In this document: positions 6,921-14,532 of the stretch, piece by piece
How the letters are laid out: each line of letters starts with the position of its first letter
How positions within the stretch are numbered: the stretch's first letter is position 1
Source of the DNA: a virus
DNA length: 26,149 nucleotides
Reading direction: 5' to 3' (one strand)
Virus record (IMG/VR): IMGVR_UViG_3300028590_000080
Location: 1-26,149 of that record
The notes under the pieces: generated by a model
The model's input: only the letters and a program-made list of their open reading frames with translations
Databases searched by the model: none
What the model was told of the DNA's origin: nothing
Program-made: the position numbers and the translations under genes

Positions 6921-8743
6921 GCGAGTTCGACCAGTGGGTACATCAGGTCTCTTCGTGGACCGCTCCATCCAGTAACATCCCGCTACTGGCGAGGGAAGAT
7001 CTTGCCAAGTCCAGGATCAAGCTCGACGAACCCAAGCACGCATTCAACTCGTTGTTTGAGGATCCGCTGACAGTCCACTACGTGATGGGCTACAAGGATC
7101 GCAAGTACTCTCTCAGCTACGACATTCTCAAGAAGATCCCAGGACAGCTGGCAATCGTGGCTGCAATCCTCCAAACAAGGTGCAACCAGGTAGCTTCATT
7201 CTCTGTTCCATTCCGTAACTCCAAGTCTGTTGGATACGTCATCAAGCACAAGAACCCTGGTAAGATGACTACCAAGGGTGAACGTGAGATGATCCAAGAC
7301 ATGGAGAAGTTCGTCTACTCCTGTGGTTCGAAGGACGAGAATCCCCACAATCCGTACAAGCGTGATGACTTCGAGACCTTCCTCAAGAAGGTAGTTCGAG
7401 ACTCGCTCATGTACGATCAGATGACGTTCGAGATTGTGCCTGACCGTCGTGGACTCCCTTACGAGTTCATGGCAGTAGACGCGTCGACGATTCGCATGGC
7501 TGCTCCAATGCTCGATGGTGAGAAGGGCGATGGAGGCCGTGACCTACCTCTTTCATCACGCTTGACTAACGGCACAGTCAATGAGCAGTTGTATGGTAAT
7601 GGTGGTCCATACCGCAGCGCGCCAGATCCATTCAAGCTGATGAAGCTGTACAACCGCTCTCGTGACGATCGTCCTGCGTTCGTTCAGGTGTTCAACGGAC
7701 AAATCTGGAACGTATATACACGTGATGAACTGGCATTTGGTGTGCGTAACCCCCGCACAGATCTCTACATTCAAGGCTACGGTCAGTCTGAACTGGAGAT
7801 GCTGATCCAGACTATCACGTCGCATCTGTACGCTGAAGAGTACAACAGGCGCTTCTTCATGCAGGGAACTGCACCGAAGGGCATGCTTTCCTTCAAGGGT
7901 GATAGCATGACTCCGGATCAGCTTGAGGCGTTCCGTCGTCAGTGGAGGGCACAGATGGAAGGCGTTCAGAACGCATGGAAGACCCCTATCTTCCAGTCTG
8001 AACAGGGTATTGAGTGGATTCCGCTTGACCGTTCTAACTCCGAGATGGAGTACTCTCAGTGGATTGAGTATCTGATCAAGGTTACGTCTGCGGTGTTCCT
8101 CATCGACCCAGCAGAGTTGAACTTCGATCTGCATGGTGGTGTGAGCCAGACGCCGCTCTTCGAGAGCAGCCAGGAGTGGAAGCTCAAGGCATCACGTGAC
8201 CGAGGACTCAAGCCGCTGCTGCGCTTCATTGCTAAGCAGATCAACGAGAACATCATCGAGAAGATTGATGATCACTTCATCTTCGATTTCGTCGGCCTCG
8301 ATGAACTCACGGAGATGGAGAAGCACGAGCTGCGCAAGGAGCAGGTCTCGTCGTACATGACGCTGAACGAGATTCGTCGTGCAGAAGACCTGCCCGACCT
8401 TCCTGACGGCGACATCCCACTCAACCCGACGTACATCCAAGCAATGCAGGCTCGCCAGCAAGCAGAGCAGATGGACCAGGCAGCTGGTAGCCCTGGTGAA
8501 GAGCCTCCTGCTGAGGGTGGCGGTGAACAGGGGCAGGGTGGTGAAGACGAGACGCACGCGCCAAAGTACTCCGATACTTTCACTAAGGCACAGAAGCTGG
8601 GAGACGCACTGCGTTTGGCGAAGGCACTAGAGGATGGAAGGGTGAAGCCACCTACACGTGCGACTCCAACCGTACGTGTGGAATCTGGGGAGAAGTTCCT
8701 TGAGATTTCCCTAGACGATGTCATCGGAGACGTACGTAGATGA
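6917..8743 (+). CDS. Portal protein
   Basis: The 608-residue protein has the order of a phage portal. An N-terminal segment carries AILQTRCNQVASFSVPF, as in portals that dock on alternative DNA-entry subunits. A central block holds GYGQSELEMLIQTI and the stem/clip region around FMQGTAPKGMLSFKGDSM. Next come an F-R-x-Q-W wing segment and the IDPAELNF region. The tail is acidic, Gly/Pro/Gln-rich (residues ~515-560). The portal is the dodecameric vertex through which DNA is packaged and ejected. ATG 6917 (ATGA overlap with the upstream gene) is preferred over the GTG six bases earlier. The MuF-type protein that commonly follows a portal is here, but about 2.3 kb later, with small genes between. 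Confidence 0.88.
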   Translation: MSEFDQWVHQVSSWTAPSSNIPLLAREDLAKSRIKLDEPKHAFNSLFEDPLTVHYVMGYKDRKYSLSYDILKKIPGQLAIVAAILQTRCNQVASFSVPFRNSKSVGYVIKHKNPGKMTTKGEREMIQDMEKFVYSCGSKDENPHNPYKRDDFETFLKKVVRDSLMYDQMTFEIVPDRRGLPYEFMAVDASTIRMAAPMLDGEKGDGGRDLPLSSRLTNGTVNEQLYGNGGPYRSAPDPFKLMKLYNRSRDDRPAFVQVFNGQIWNVYTRDELAFGVRNPRTDLYIQGYGQSELEMLIQTITSHLYAEEYNRRFFMQGTAPKGMLSFKGDSMTPDQLEAFRRQWRAQMEGVQNAWKTPIFQSEQGIEWIPLDRSNSEMEYSQWIEYLIKVTSAVFLIDPAELNFDLHGGVSQTPLFESSQEWKLKASRDRGLKPLLRFIAKQINENIIEKIDDHFIFDFVGLDELTEMEKHELRKEQVSSYMTLNEIRRAEDLPDLPDGDIPLNPTYIQAMQARQQAEQMDQAAGSPGEEPPAEGGGEQGQGGEDETHAPKYSDTFTKAQKLGDALRLAKALEDGRVKPPTRATPTVRVESGEKFLEISLDDVIGDVRR

Positions 8744-9642
8744 GAAAGCTTCAGGGTCGCATCGATTTCCAAGGCCTGCCGATCTCAGTTGAGAATCGGA
8801 AGGGCTCGGTGCGCCAATGGTATGACGCGCACAATGATGAACATGGCGAAACCAAGATGAAGTACCCATACGGGTACGTTCGCGGTACGCTAGGTACAGA
8901 TGGTGATGCAGTAGACGTATACGTGGGCCCCAACGAGGAGTCCACCAAGGTGTTCATCATCACACAGATGAAGGCTCCAGAGTTCAAGTCTGTAGATGAG
9001 CAGAAGTGCATGCTCGGGTTCAACTCAGCTGCCGAAGCTAAGTCTGCGTATTTGCATCACTACAATGACGAGCGTTTCTTCGGTTCGATGAAGCAGATGA
9101 CAATCGAGCAGTTCAAGACGAAGCTCAGTACACACAAGGGTAAGTTGATCAAGGCATTGAACGAGCTATCTGCTTCTGCTACACTAGCAGATACTACCTT
9201 CATGAGGACTAGTATGACGAATCACGACGAAGCACTTCGCTTGCTGCGCCAGACCACCGACAACGTTCAGAAGTCGTGTCTTGGTCTTGAATCTGCTGAG
9301 GTGGAAGCCAAGCAGAAGAAGGAACATGAGGAGGAAGTCGAGAAGGGTCTACGTGCCCAGCAGGCACTGGGCATGGCTCGTGCTTATCGTCTGCATGACT
9401 TCTACGCTGGCACGGCTCAACCACAGCCCGCTATTGGTACTACTCGCCGTGCCAACGAGTGGGAGCCACCTGTTGTTCCTGTTAGGAAGGTGGAGACACC
9501 TCCTGATGAAGTCAGCAAGGGTGCGCTTGAGCAGTTTGTGACCTGCGGTTGTGGTATTATCCACAAGAGCACAAACGCCTGCCCTCGTTGCAGAGATGCA
9601 CATTCCATCAAGGAGACGCAGACTCCTAAGTGGGAGGGCTGA
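8740..9642 (+). CDS. InPase-domain (pyrophosphatase-like) protein with C-terminal zinc ribbon
   Basis: ATG 8740 overlaps the portal stop. Residues ~1-130 match the InPase domain known from phage polyvalent proteins: GTDGDAVDVYVGP (D54, D56, D59), then VFIITQ, DEQKCMLGF (D86-E87-x-K89), A-x-x-A-Y and a final F-K-x-x-L. In that family the acidic residues are thought to bind metal, as in inorganic pyrophosphatases. A charged coiled coil follows (~165-210), then a C-terminal zinc-ribbon-like motif C269-x-C271...C281-P-x-C284. VEKGL and VSKGA sites are candidate processing points. Lying between portal and MuF genes, it is probably a head-associated or injected protein. Domain assignment is good; activity is unproven. 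Confidence 0.75.
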   Translation: MRKLQGRIDFQGLPISVENRKGSVRQWYDAHNDEHGETKMKYPYGYVRGTLGTDGDAVDVYVGPNEESTKVFIITQMKAPEFKSVDEQKCMLGFNSAAEAKSAYLHHYNDERFFGSMKQMTIEQFKTKLSTHKGKLIKALNELSASATLADTTFMRTSMTNHDEALRLLRQTTDNVQKSCLGLESAEVEAKQKKEHEEEVEKGLRAQQALGMARAYRLHDFYAGTAQPQPAIGTTRRANEWEPPVVPVRKVETPPDEVSKGALEQFVTCGCGIIHKSTNACPRCRDAHSIKETQTPKWEG

Positions 9643-9645
9643 TTC

Positions 9646-10050
9646 ATGGAACTCTACATCCGTCACGACCTTCACAAGGGTCCAACTGCACCTGCAACGA
9701 CTGCTGCCAACAAGACGAAGCCAGTCAAGGACGCAGCTGCATCTAAGACAGTCGGTGAACAGCGTGGCGGCAAGTACGTAGCGCGCGTGCAGACGGGCTA
9801 CGATAAGGATGGTTCTCCAAAGTACAAGTACTTCGAGACTCAAGAAGAGTACAAGAAGTGGAAGGAGAACCACGGTAAGGGTAGCAAGCGTAAGAAGCCG
9901 GACAAGAACCCTCACAATCTGGCCCAGAAGGTCGAACGTGAGCACCGTGAGAGTAAGGAGAAGCAGGACAAGACAAAGCAGACTGCTGGCTCCGATCCAC
10001 TGAAGGACAACAAGACATCGGTTCGTAAGAGCCTATATGTGAGGATGTGA
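9646..10050 (+). CDS. Basic small protein with YVRx-type terminal peptides at both ends
   Basis: ATG 9646 begins three bases after the previous stop. The 134-residue product has a folded-looking core, GGKYVARVQTGYDKDGSPKY followed by an aromatic Y-F-x-T-x-E-E-Y helix start (residues ~43-65). A long Lys/Glu/Arg helical tail follows. The protein starts MELYIRHDLHKG and ends TSVRKSLYVRM, so an L-Y-[IV]-R peptide is present at both termini. Strongly basic composition suits DNA-associated or internal head cargo. I do not recognise the family. Its TGA overlaps the next ATG (TGATG). Confidence 0.7.
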   Translation: MELYIRHDLHKGPTAPATTAANKTKPVKDAAASKTVGEQRGGKYVARVQTGYDKDGSPKYKYFETQEEYKKWKENHGKGSKRKKPDKNPHNLAQKVEREHRESKEKQDKTKQTAGSDPLKDNKTSVRKSLYVRM

Positions 10051-10556
10051 TGCAGTCACGCATGCCAGTAAACATGATTCCTGGAAACGCTGACCTTTTG
10101 AAGGCTCAAGGCGCAGTGCCTCTCACTGGAATGCCTGAGACTGACATGGGAGCACCAGAAACCGTTCCAACGGAGACCATGCGTGCGCAGTATCGTGCAC
10201 CGATGGACCGTCCTAACGGCAACGTGATCTTCCGTCGCTACCCAGATGGCTCGCTGGACTACGACAACGCTGTTGCCATCGTCATGGAGGTCGTGAACCG
10301 TGTGAAGAACAGCCGTGGGGTTGATCCTCTCACGAACCAAGACCACGCCATTCTGTCCTGTGTCTTCCCGCCTGTTTTTGGCCCAGACGTCAATCCAGGC
10401 TTGATTTCTTCGATCCGTTCTGTCAGTCTCCGTGTGACCGAGTTGGAGTGCATGATGATTGCGATGAAGGTCGCAGGTACCCTCGCTGAGATCATGAACT
10501 TCAATGGTGGCAACGGTGGTGGCTCTGTGCCAGGGCGCAACGACACGAGGGCTTGA
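10050..10556 (+). CDS. Unknown head-module protein
   Basis: Start ATG 10050 overlaps the previous stop and is preferred over the in-frame GTG three bases earlier. The 168-residue product has a flexible N-terminus (Met, Pro and Thr rich). Then comes NVIFRRYPDGSLDYDNAVAI, a mixed segment, and a C-terminal amphipathic helix (SLRVTELECMMIAMKVAGTL) ending in a Gly-rich tail. No catalytic motif or transmembrane segment stands out. It is cotranscribed with portal and MuF genes, so a small virion or assembly factor is the reasonable guess. Confidence 0.7.
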   Translation: MQSRMPVNMIPGNADLLKAQGAVPLTGMPETDMGAPETVPTETMRAQYRAPMDRPNGNVIFRRYPDGSLDYDNAVAIVMEVVNRVKNSRGVDPLTNQDHAILSCVFPPVFGPDVNPGLISSIRSVSLRVTELECMMIAMKVAGTLAEIMNFNGGNGGGSVPGRNDTRA

Positions 10557-10769
10557 ATGAAGGTACGTACGAACCTACGCCCAGAGGAGCTTGCGCTTGT
10601 CGGAGAGGGATTGAAGAAGCTGGCGAAGTCTCAGGTAGAAGGCAAGGACGAAATCGTCCTTGAGAACAACGCTGAAGAAGAGCTAGTACGCAGGTCCGAT
10701 CACCTCTTCGACACAATGCTGAACAGCCTTCAGGACGAAGTGTCGAACATTCTAAGGAGTACATCATGA
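10557..10769 (+). CDS. Small helical hypothetical protein
   Basis: This 70-residue ORF begins immediately after the previous TGA and its own TGA overlaps the next ATG (ATGA). The sequence is mostly charged helix: LRPEELALVGEGLKKLAKSQ, then an acidic middle and a helical C-terminus. AAG-biased codon use matches the neighbours and supports it as a real gene. No domain is recognised; a small assembly or chaperone-like protein is possible. Confidence 0.6.
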   Translation: MKVRTNLRPEELALVGEGLKKLAKSQVEGKDEIVLENNAEEELVRRSDHLFDTMLNSLQDEVSNILRSTS

Positions 10770-11071
10770 GTCACGAATGGTCACCACGTCCACGTCGCGA
10801 AATCAACACAAATGGGTTGTTCCCGTTTGTTGAGGAGGAGCAGCCAGTACGTAAGAGCGCTTCTCCTATTGTACGTCAGCGCACAGAGGATGGAACTCCG
10901 ATCACTCGCACTCCTCTGAGCGGCCTTCGTCCAGCAGCGGACACATCCCTCTATCTGCGTGGCCACGAGCCCGTGAAGAAGTCCTTGCCTAGCAAGGATG
11001 ACTTGAAGAAGAGTGGCATGGAAGGTCTGAATAAGGCCTACGCGATCGTCAAGGCCTACATCGCTGGTTGA
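10766..11071 (+). CDS. Small protein rich in K-S sites, candidate cargo or accessory head protein
   Basis: ATG 10766 overlaps the preceding stop. The 101-residue protein is mostly disordered, with VRKSASPIVRQ, VKKSLPSKDD and LKKSG sites and an internal TSLYLRGHEP, resembling the L-Y-V-R ends of neighbouring proteins. A short helix ends it (EGLNKAYAIVKAYIAG). No enzyme motif is visible. A gap of 20 bases separates it from the MuF gene. It could be a small peptide-bearing adaptor or a substrate of the prohead protease; both are inference. Confidence 0.65.
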   Translation: MSHEWSPRPRREINTNGLFPFVEEEQPVRKSASPIVRQRTEDGTPITRTPLSGLRPAADTSLYLRGHEPVKKSLPSKDDLKKSGMEGLNKAYAIVKAYIAG

Positions 11072-11091
11072 GTGGTCGGAAAAGTTAGGGG

Positions 11092-13734
11092 ATGGCAAAG
11101 CTACCGCTCAACGAGCTTAGGCGTATTGTACGCATCCATATGAACTGGCTGACGATGGTTACCTTGGGAAAGGACGCCATCACGTCTGAAGAGTTCGAGG
11201 AGTTGCGTCAGTACGGCAAGCTGCCACTAGAATCGCTTGACCTCGTTGAGTCGTCCTACCTGTTGGGGCGACTCAAGAGTTTCTTGAAGTCACGTGAGTA
11301 CAAGGACATCACGTTCGAGAAGCTCCGCGACGAGAAGAAGGCAGTGGTGTACACTGAGAGCGAGCGCCTCGCTATCGAGCACGCACGTCTTACGGCCGCT
11401 GCCAGCCTGAAGCGCATCCAAGACGAGATCACGGACGGACTATACAGTCAGTTCGCTGCGATCAGCGGACAGATCCTCACCGAGGAAACTATTCGTGGAG
11501 TAGTTCGGGATGAGGTAGTGTCCGCTCTAGAGTCTCGCCGCTCAGCGCAAGAGCTTGCGTCAACGCTCGCAAGTAAGCTCCAGACAAACAAGCGTGATTG
11601 GCTCAAGGTAGCAAAGACTGAACTTCATCGTGCCAAGATGATGGGTGTGGCTCAGGCCATTTCCAACCGCCTTGGTCCGTACAGTGGTGGTGACGGGCCT
11701 GATTCAAACGTGGTTGTCATTCCAGCGGCTCACTGCTGTGAGGATTGCAGCTTTCACTTCTTGGATGACGATGGAAACCCACGAGTCTTCAAGCTACGTG
11801 ACCTGCTTGCCGCAGGAAGTAACGCGGATCCAGGAACCTCACACAAGAAGCGTGAGGGACTTCACATCCATTGGAAGCCTACTCTCCCTCCTCTGCACCC
11901 TAACTGTGGTTGCGTGGTACAGTATCTACCTCCTGGTACAGGTTTTGCTGCTGGTAAGATGGTTCTCAAGTCTTTGACTGAGTACCAAGAGTTCATCACA
12001 AAGGCTGACAGCAGCGGCGTTGGCAATCCTACAGCCAAGCCACCAGGACCTCCGCAGCCTTCGAAGCCTGCAAGCCCTGGCTCTGCACCAGGCGTTCACG
12101 CTCCTGGCGCTGGAGGAGGTACAGGTGGTGGTACGATCAAGGCCAAGGGTCCACGTGGACCGAAGGGACCAGCGGTCAACTATGTACCCAAGGATTCTGT
12201 AGACAAGCGTCCTACAGGTACGATTGGCGAGACAGACAGTTCGTACAAGGTCATTCCCGGTATGAAGGCTGGTAAGGCACCTACTGAGGAACAGAAGAAG
12301 ATCATGGCTCGTGAGAAGATGCACGAGTCGATCAACTGGTCGAAGACCACCAAGGACGACCGTGTGAAGTTGAATCACATGGCAACTGGTAAGGTCGCGT
12401 ACCAGCAGCGTCTTGGTGAGGAAACTGACGACGTTCAATCCGGTGTGACTGAGTCGTACCGTGTTGTGATTGAAGGTAACGGTCGTGCGCTAATGAAGCC
12501 TGCACAAGAACACAATCAGATGGTTCTTGATGGTCAGGCTATCACAGAAGGAGCAGCTACTGTTCCACACGGTCGTGGTGCTCATCACGAGGCTGGTGCA
12601 TATCACGCTCACGTGATGTTCGGTCTACACGACTACGTTCCACCTACTGCGGTTCGTGAAGGAGCAGATGGACAGCACAGCTCTTTCCAAAGCTGGATGG
12701 AGGACTACGCGCCTGTAACGGAATCTGCTGCATACAAGGCGCACCAGACGGCAACTGGTAATGCCAGCAGGAACATGGTTGCAAACATTCTTGCAGCAGC
12801 ACCTCCAGACAAGCGCGATGGACTTCGAGAGAAGATCGACAACCACTGCGTCATGGGTATTATCTTGAACCACAATGATGCCCACGGTGGTAACGCTCTG
12901 CTCTCTAACGACGGCAGTGATCTGCGTTTCATTGACAATACCACCACGGGTGGTACCGGTCTACATGGTCATAAGAACACGTTGTTCATGCATGCGCACA
13001 ACAACGGTATGAAGGTGAAGATCAGCCCGAAGCTGAACGAGCGCTTCAACAAGACCACTTTCCATGACATGCAGAGAAGCATGTCGGGTCACTATTCTGA
13101 TTGGCAGGTCGGTCAGGCGTTCCTGCGTATGCGCTACGCTCAGACACTGAACGAGCGTGACGGACATCTCAACTTCGAGTACTTCCGTCCAACTATCAGT
13201 AGTGTGGACGGTAAGGTGACCATGGGACGTATGGGTATGTTCAAGGACGAGGAGTTTGAACACCGTTCAAAGTTGGGGACCTTGCCTAACAACATGTTCG
13301 AGTCCTGGGCAAAGAGCTACATCGACGACGTGAAGTCGAACCCAGACCATCCAGACCATGAGTCGATCAAGACGATCGACGACATCGGCGTGTTCATGGG
13401 CATCGACAATATGGCTCCAAACCCAGGTGAATATCGCCGCCAGGGCAAGCACCGCGAGTACGAGAAGTCCATCACGAAGCGCAAGTTGCCCATGCATCCA
13501 GACGACCCGGTCCCGGATGTGCAGGTCAAGGGCGACATCGAGCCGGACAATATTGCTGCTCAGTACGCGAGGACCACAGAAGCGCCTGACAGGCCCGGTG
13601 ATAAGACTGTTAGGCCGAATAAGGCCGGCGACGGGCCAAGAATCCAACGCGCTGCGTCTACCAGGGACGAAAGCGATAAGACGGTCAAGCCTGGAAAGCT
13701 CAAGAAGGGTCTGAAGTTGTACGTTTCTCGTTGA
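11092..13734 (+). CDS. MuF-type head morphogenesis protein fused to a kinase-like domain
   Basis: The 880-residue protein has two parts. Residues ~90-285 match the MuF (SPP1 gp7/Mu gpF) family: a helical segment to AKTELHRAKMMGVAQA, then AAHCCEDC (C215, C216, C219) and the signature LHPNCGC (H269, C272, C274). A Pro/Gly-rich linker (~310-365) follows. Residues ~455-690 look like a PI3/4-kinase-like or HipA-like fold: NGRALMKPA with candidate ATP-lysine K469, E500 in GAHHEAGAYHA, GLHDYVPPT, a catalytic-loop-like HNDAHGGNALL (D596, N601) and metal-binding-like FIDN (D615). The C-terminus ends KKGLKLYVSR. MuF proteins act in head assembly and are injected; MuF fusions to toxin domains are known. 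The kinase call rests on motifs and needs structure comparison. Confidence 0.75.
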   Translation: MAKLPLNELRRIVRIHMNWLTMVTLGKDAITSEEFEELRQYGKLPLESLDLVESSYLLGRLKSFLKSREYKDITFEKLRDEKKAVVYTESERLAIEHARLTAAASLKRIQDEITDGLYSQFAAISGQILTEETIRGVVRDEVVSALESRRSAQELASTLASKLQTNKRDWLKVAKTELHRAKMMGVAQAISNRLGPYSGGDGPDSNVVVIPAAHCCEDCSFHFLDDDGNPRVFKLRDLLAAGSNADPGTSHKKREGLHIHWKPTLPPLHPNCGCVVQYLPPGTGFAAGKMVLKSLTEYQEFITKADSSGVGNPTAKPPGPPQPSKPASPGSAPGVHAPGAGGGTGGGTIKAKGPRGPKGPAVNYVPKDSVDKRPTGTIGETDSSYKVIPGMKAGKAPTEEQKKIMAREKMHESINWSKTTKDDRVKLNHMATGKVAYQQRLGEETDDVQSGVTESYRVVIEGNGRALMKPAQEHNQMVLDGQAITEGAATVPHGRGAHHEAGAYHAHVMFGLHDYVPPTAVREGADGQHSSFQSWMEDYAPVTESAAYKAHQTATGNASRNMVANILAAAPPDKRDGLREKIDNHCVMGIILNHNDAHGGNALLSNDGSDLRFIDNTTTGGTGLHGHKNTLFMHAHNNGMKVKISPKLNERFNKTTFHDMQRSMSGHYSDWQVGQAFLRMRYAQTLNERDGHLNFEYFRPTISSVDGKVTMGRMGMFKDEEFEHRSKLGTLPNNMFESWAKSYIDDVKSNPDHPDHESIKTIDDIGVFMGIDNMAPNPGEYRRQGKHREYEKSITKRKLPMHPDDPVPDVQVKGDIEPDNIAAQYARTTEAPDRPGDKTVRPNKAGDGPRIQRAASTRDESDKTVKPGKLKKGLKLYVSR

Positions 13735-13758
13735 CGCCGTAGAAGTAGTGGGTACAAT
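13731..13758 (+). promoter_or_regulatory. Promoter driving a leaderless transcript
   Basis: TTGACG (13731-13736) and TACAAT (13753-13758) are separated by 16 bases. The ATG of the 78-residue gene lies at 13765, six bases after the -10, so the start site should coincide with or nearly touch the start codon. No Shine-Dalgarno sequence is present. The -35 overlaps the stop codon of the MuF gene. It would start a separate transcript for the 13.8-16.8 kb block. Confidence 0.7.
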
Positions 13759-13764
13759 AGTAAT

Positions 13765-14001
13765 ATGCGAAGCCACGTGTGGGAGATCATTCGCCATCAC
13801 TCCGACGACAAGGTCCGTGCCACCCTTTGGTGGGACGGCCAGAAGGTGCGTTGTGACGACCAGGAGTTCCTTGAGCTTCTGAAGGACGGCACTACGTACG
13901 GTAACGACTTCAAGCACAGCCCCGAGTGGTTGGATACCCAACTTCCTCGAATCTTCAAGAGCGGTTACATGATGGCTCGCAAGGCTAAGGTAAAGAACTG
14001 A
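13765..14001 (+). CDS. Small unknown protein, probably translated from a leaderless mRNA
   Basis: The 78-residue ORF begins at ATG 13765, six bases from a promoter -10, without RBS. The product reads WEIIRHHSDDKVRATLWWDGQKV at its beta-like N-terminus and then an acidic helix (DQEFLELLKDG); the C-terminus is basic (MARKAKVKN). The size and W-D-G turn suggest one compact alpha/beta domain. I recognise no family. Its stop overlaps the next start (TGATG), so it leads an operon and may set its translation level. Confidence 0.7.
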   Translation: MRSHVWEIIRHHSDDKVRATLWWDGQKVRCDDQEFLELLKDGTTYGNDFKHSPEWLDTQLPRIFKSGYMMARKAKVKN

Positions 14002-14318
14002 TGGACGAAGAAGAGACCGAACAGCAGTCTGAGACAAGTGCCCCGGATGTCGAGGATGACTCTGAACCTACTACTCCAGAAGAAGTTGAAGGAGATGAGG
14101 AAGAGTCTGGTCCGTCGTTGTACAACTTCGACCTACAGTCTGCCGAAGGCGTAGACCGTATCTTGGCACTCCTCCCAATCTTGGACGAGGAGATTGTGAA
14201 GGCGTTGTACCAGGAGTGCTTTCCGGGCTACCCTACCGATAGTATTGCACCACGTATGGCCCGCATTGAGCTTCGTGGTTTCTTCATGGACTTCCTAGAT
14301 GGCGAACAAGCAGCCTAA
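14001..14318 (+). CDS. Acidic small protein of the head module
   Basis: The ORF of 105 residues starts within the preceding TGA. The first ~40 residues are almost all Glu, Asp, Ser, Thr and Pro (disordered, DNA-mimic-like in charge). The rest is helical: LQSAEGVDRILALLPILDEE and ARIELRGFFMDFLDG. It overlaps the next gene by 20 bases. No domain is recognised. A chaperone, scaffold accessory or acidic structural protein would be consistent. Confidence 0.65.
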   Translation: MDEEETEQQSETSAPDVEDDSEPTTPEEVEGDEEESGPSLYNFDLQSAEGVDRILALLPILDEEIVKALYQECFPGYPTDSIAPRMARIELRGFFMDFLDGEQAA

Positions 14319-14532
14319 CAAGTACGTCTCTGTAGCTCACATGATCAGCCTAGTGCTACTGGATGAGCTTCGAAAGATGGGTAGCTTCACTCGTCTTCAG
14401 TTGTTGAATCGTGGTGTGTCTGAACGAGCGATTCGACAGTTGGAAAAGCGTGGTATACTACGCACCTCCACAGACGCCCTAGGCATCACTCAGTACACGG
14501 TGGTTGATGACTTCCTCAGCAAGCTCACATGA
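14299..14532 (+). CDS. Small winged-helix-like protein
   Basis: ATG 14299 lies inside the end of the preceding gene (20-base overlap). The 77-residue product fits a winged helix-turn-helix: helix VAHMISLVLLDELRKMGS, a turn, a recognition-like helix VSERAIRQLEKRGIL, and a beta wing (LRTSTD...ITQYTVVDDFL). These domains bind DNA or mediate protein contacts. In a virion operon it might be a transcription regulator or a head-completion adaptor. No specific family is recognised. Confidence 0.6.
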   Translation: MANKQPNKYVSVAHMISLVLLDELRKMGSFTRLQLLNRGVSERAIRQLEKRGILRTSTDALGITQYTVVDDFLSKLT

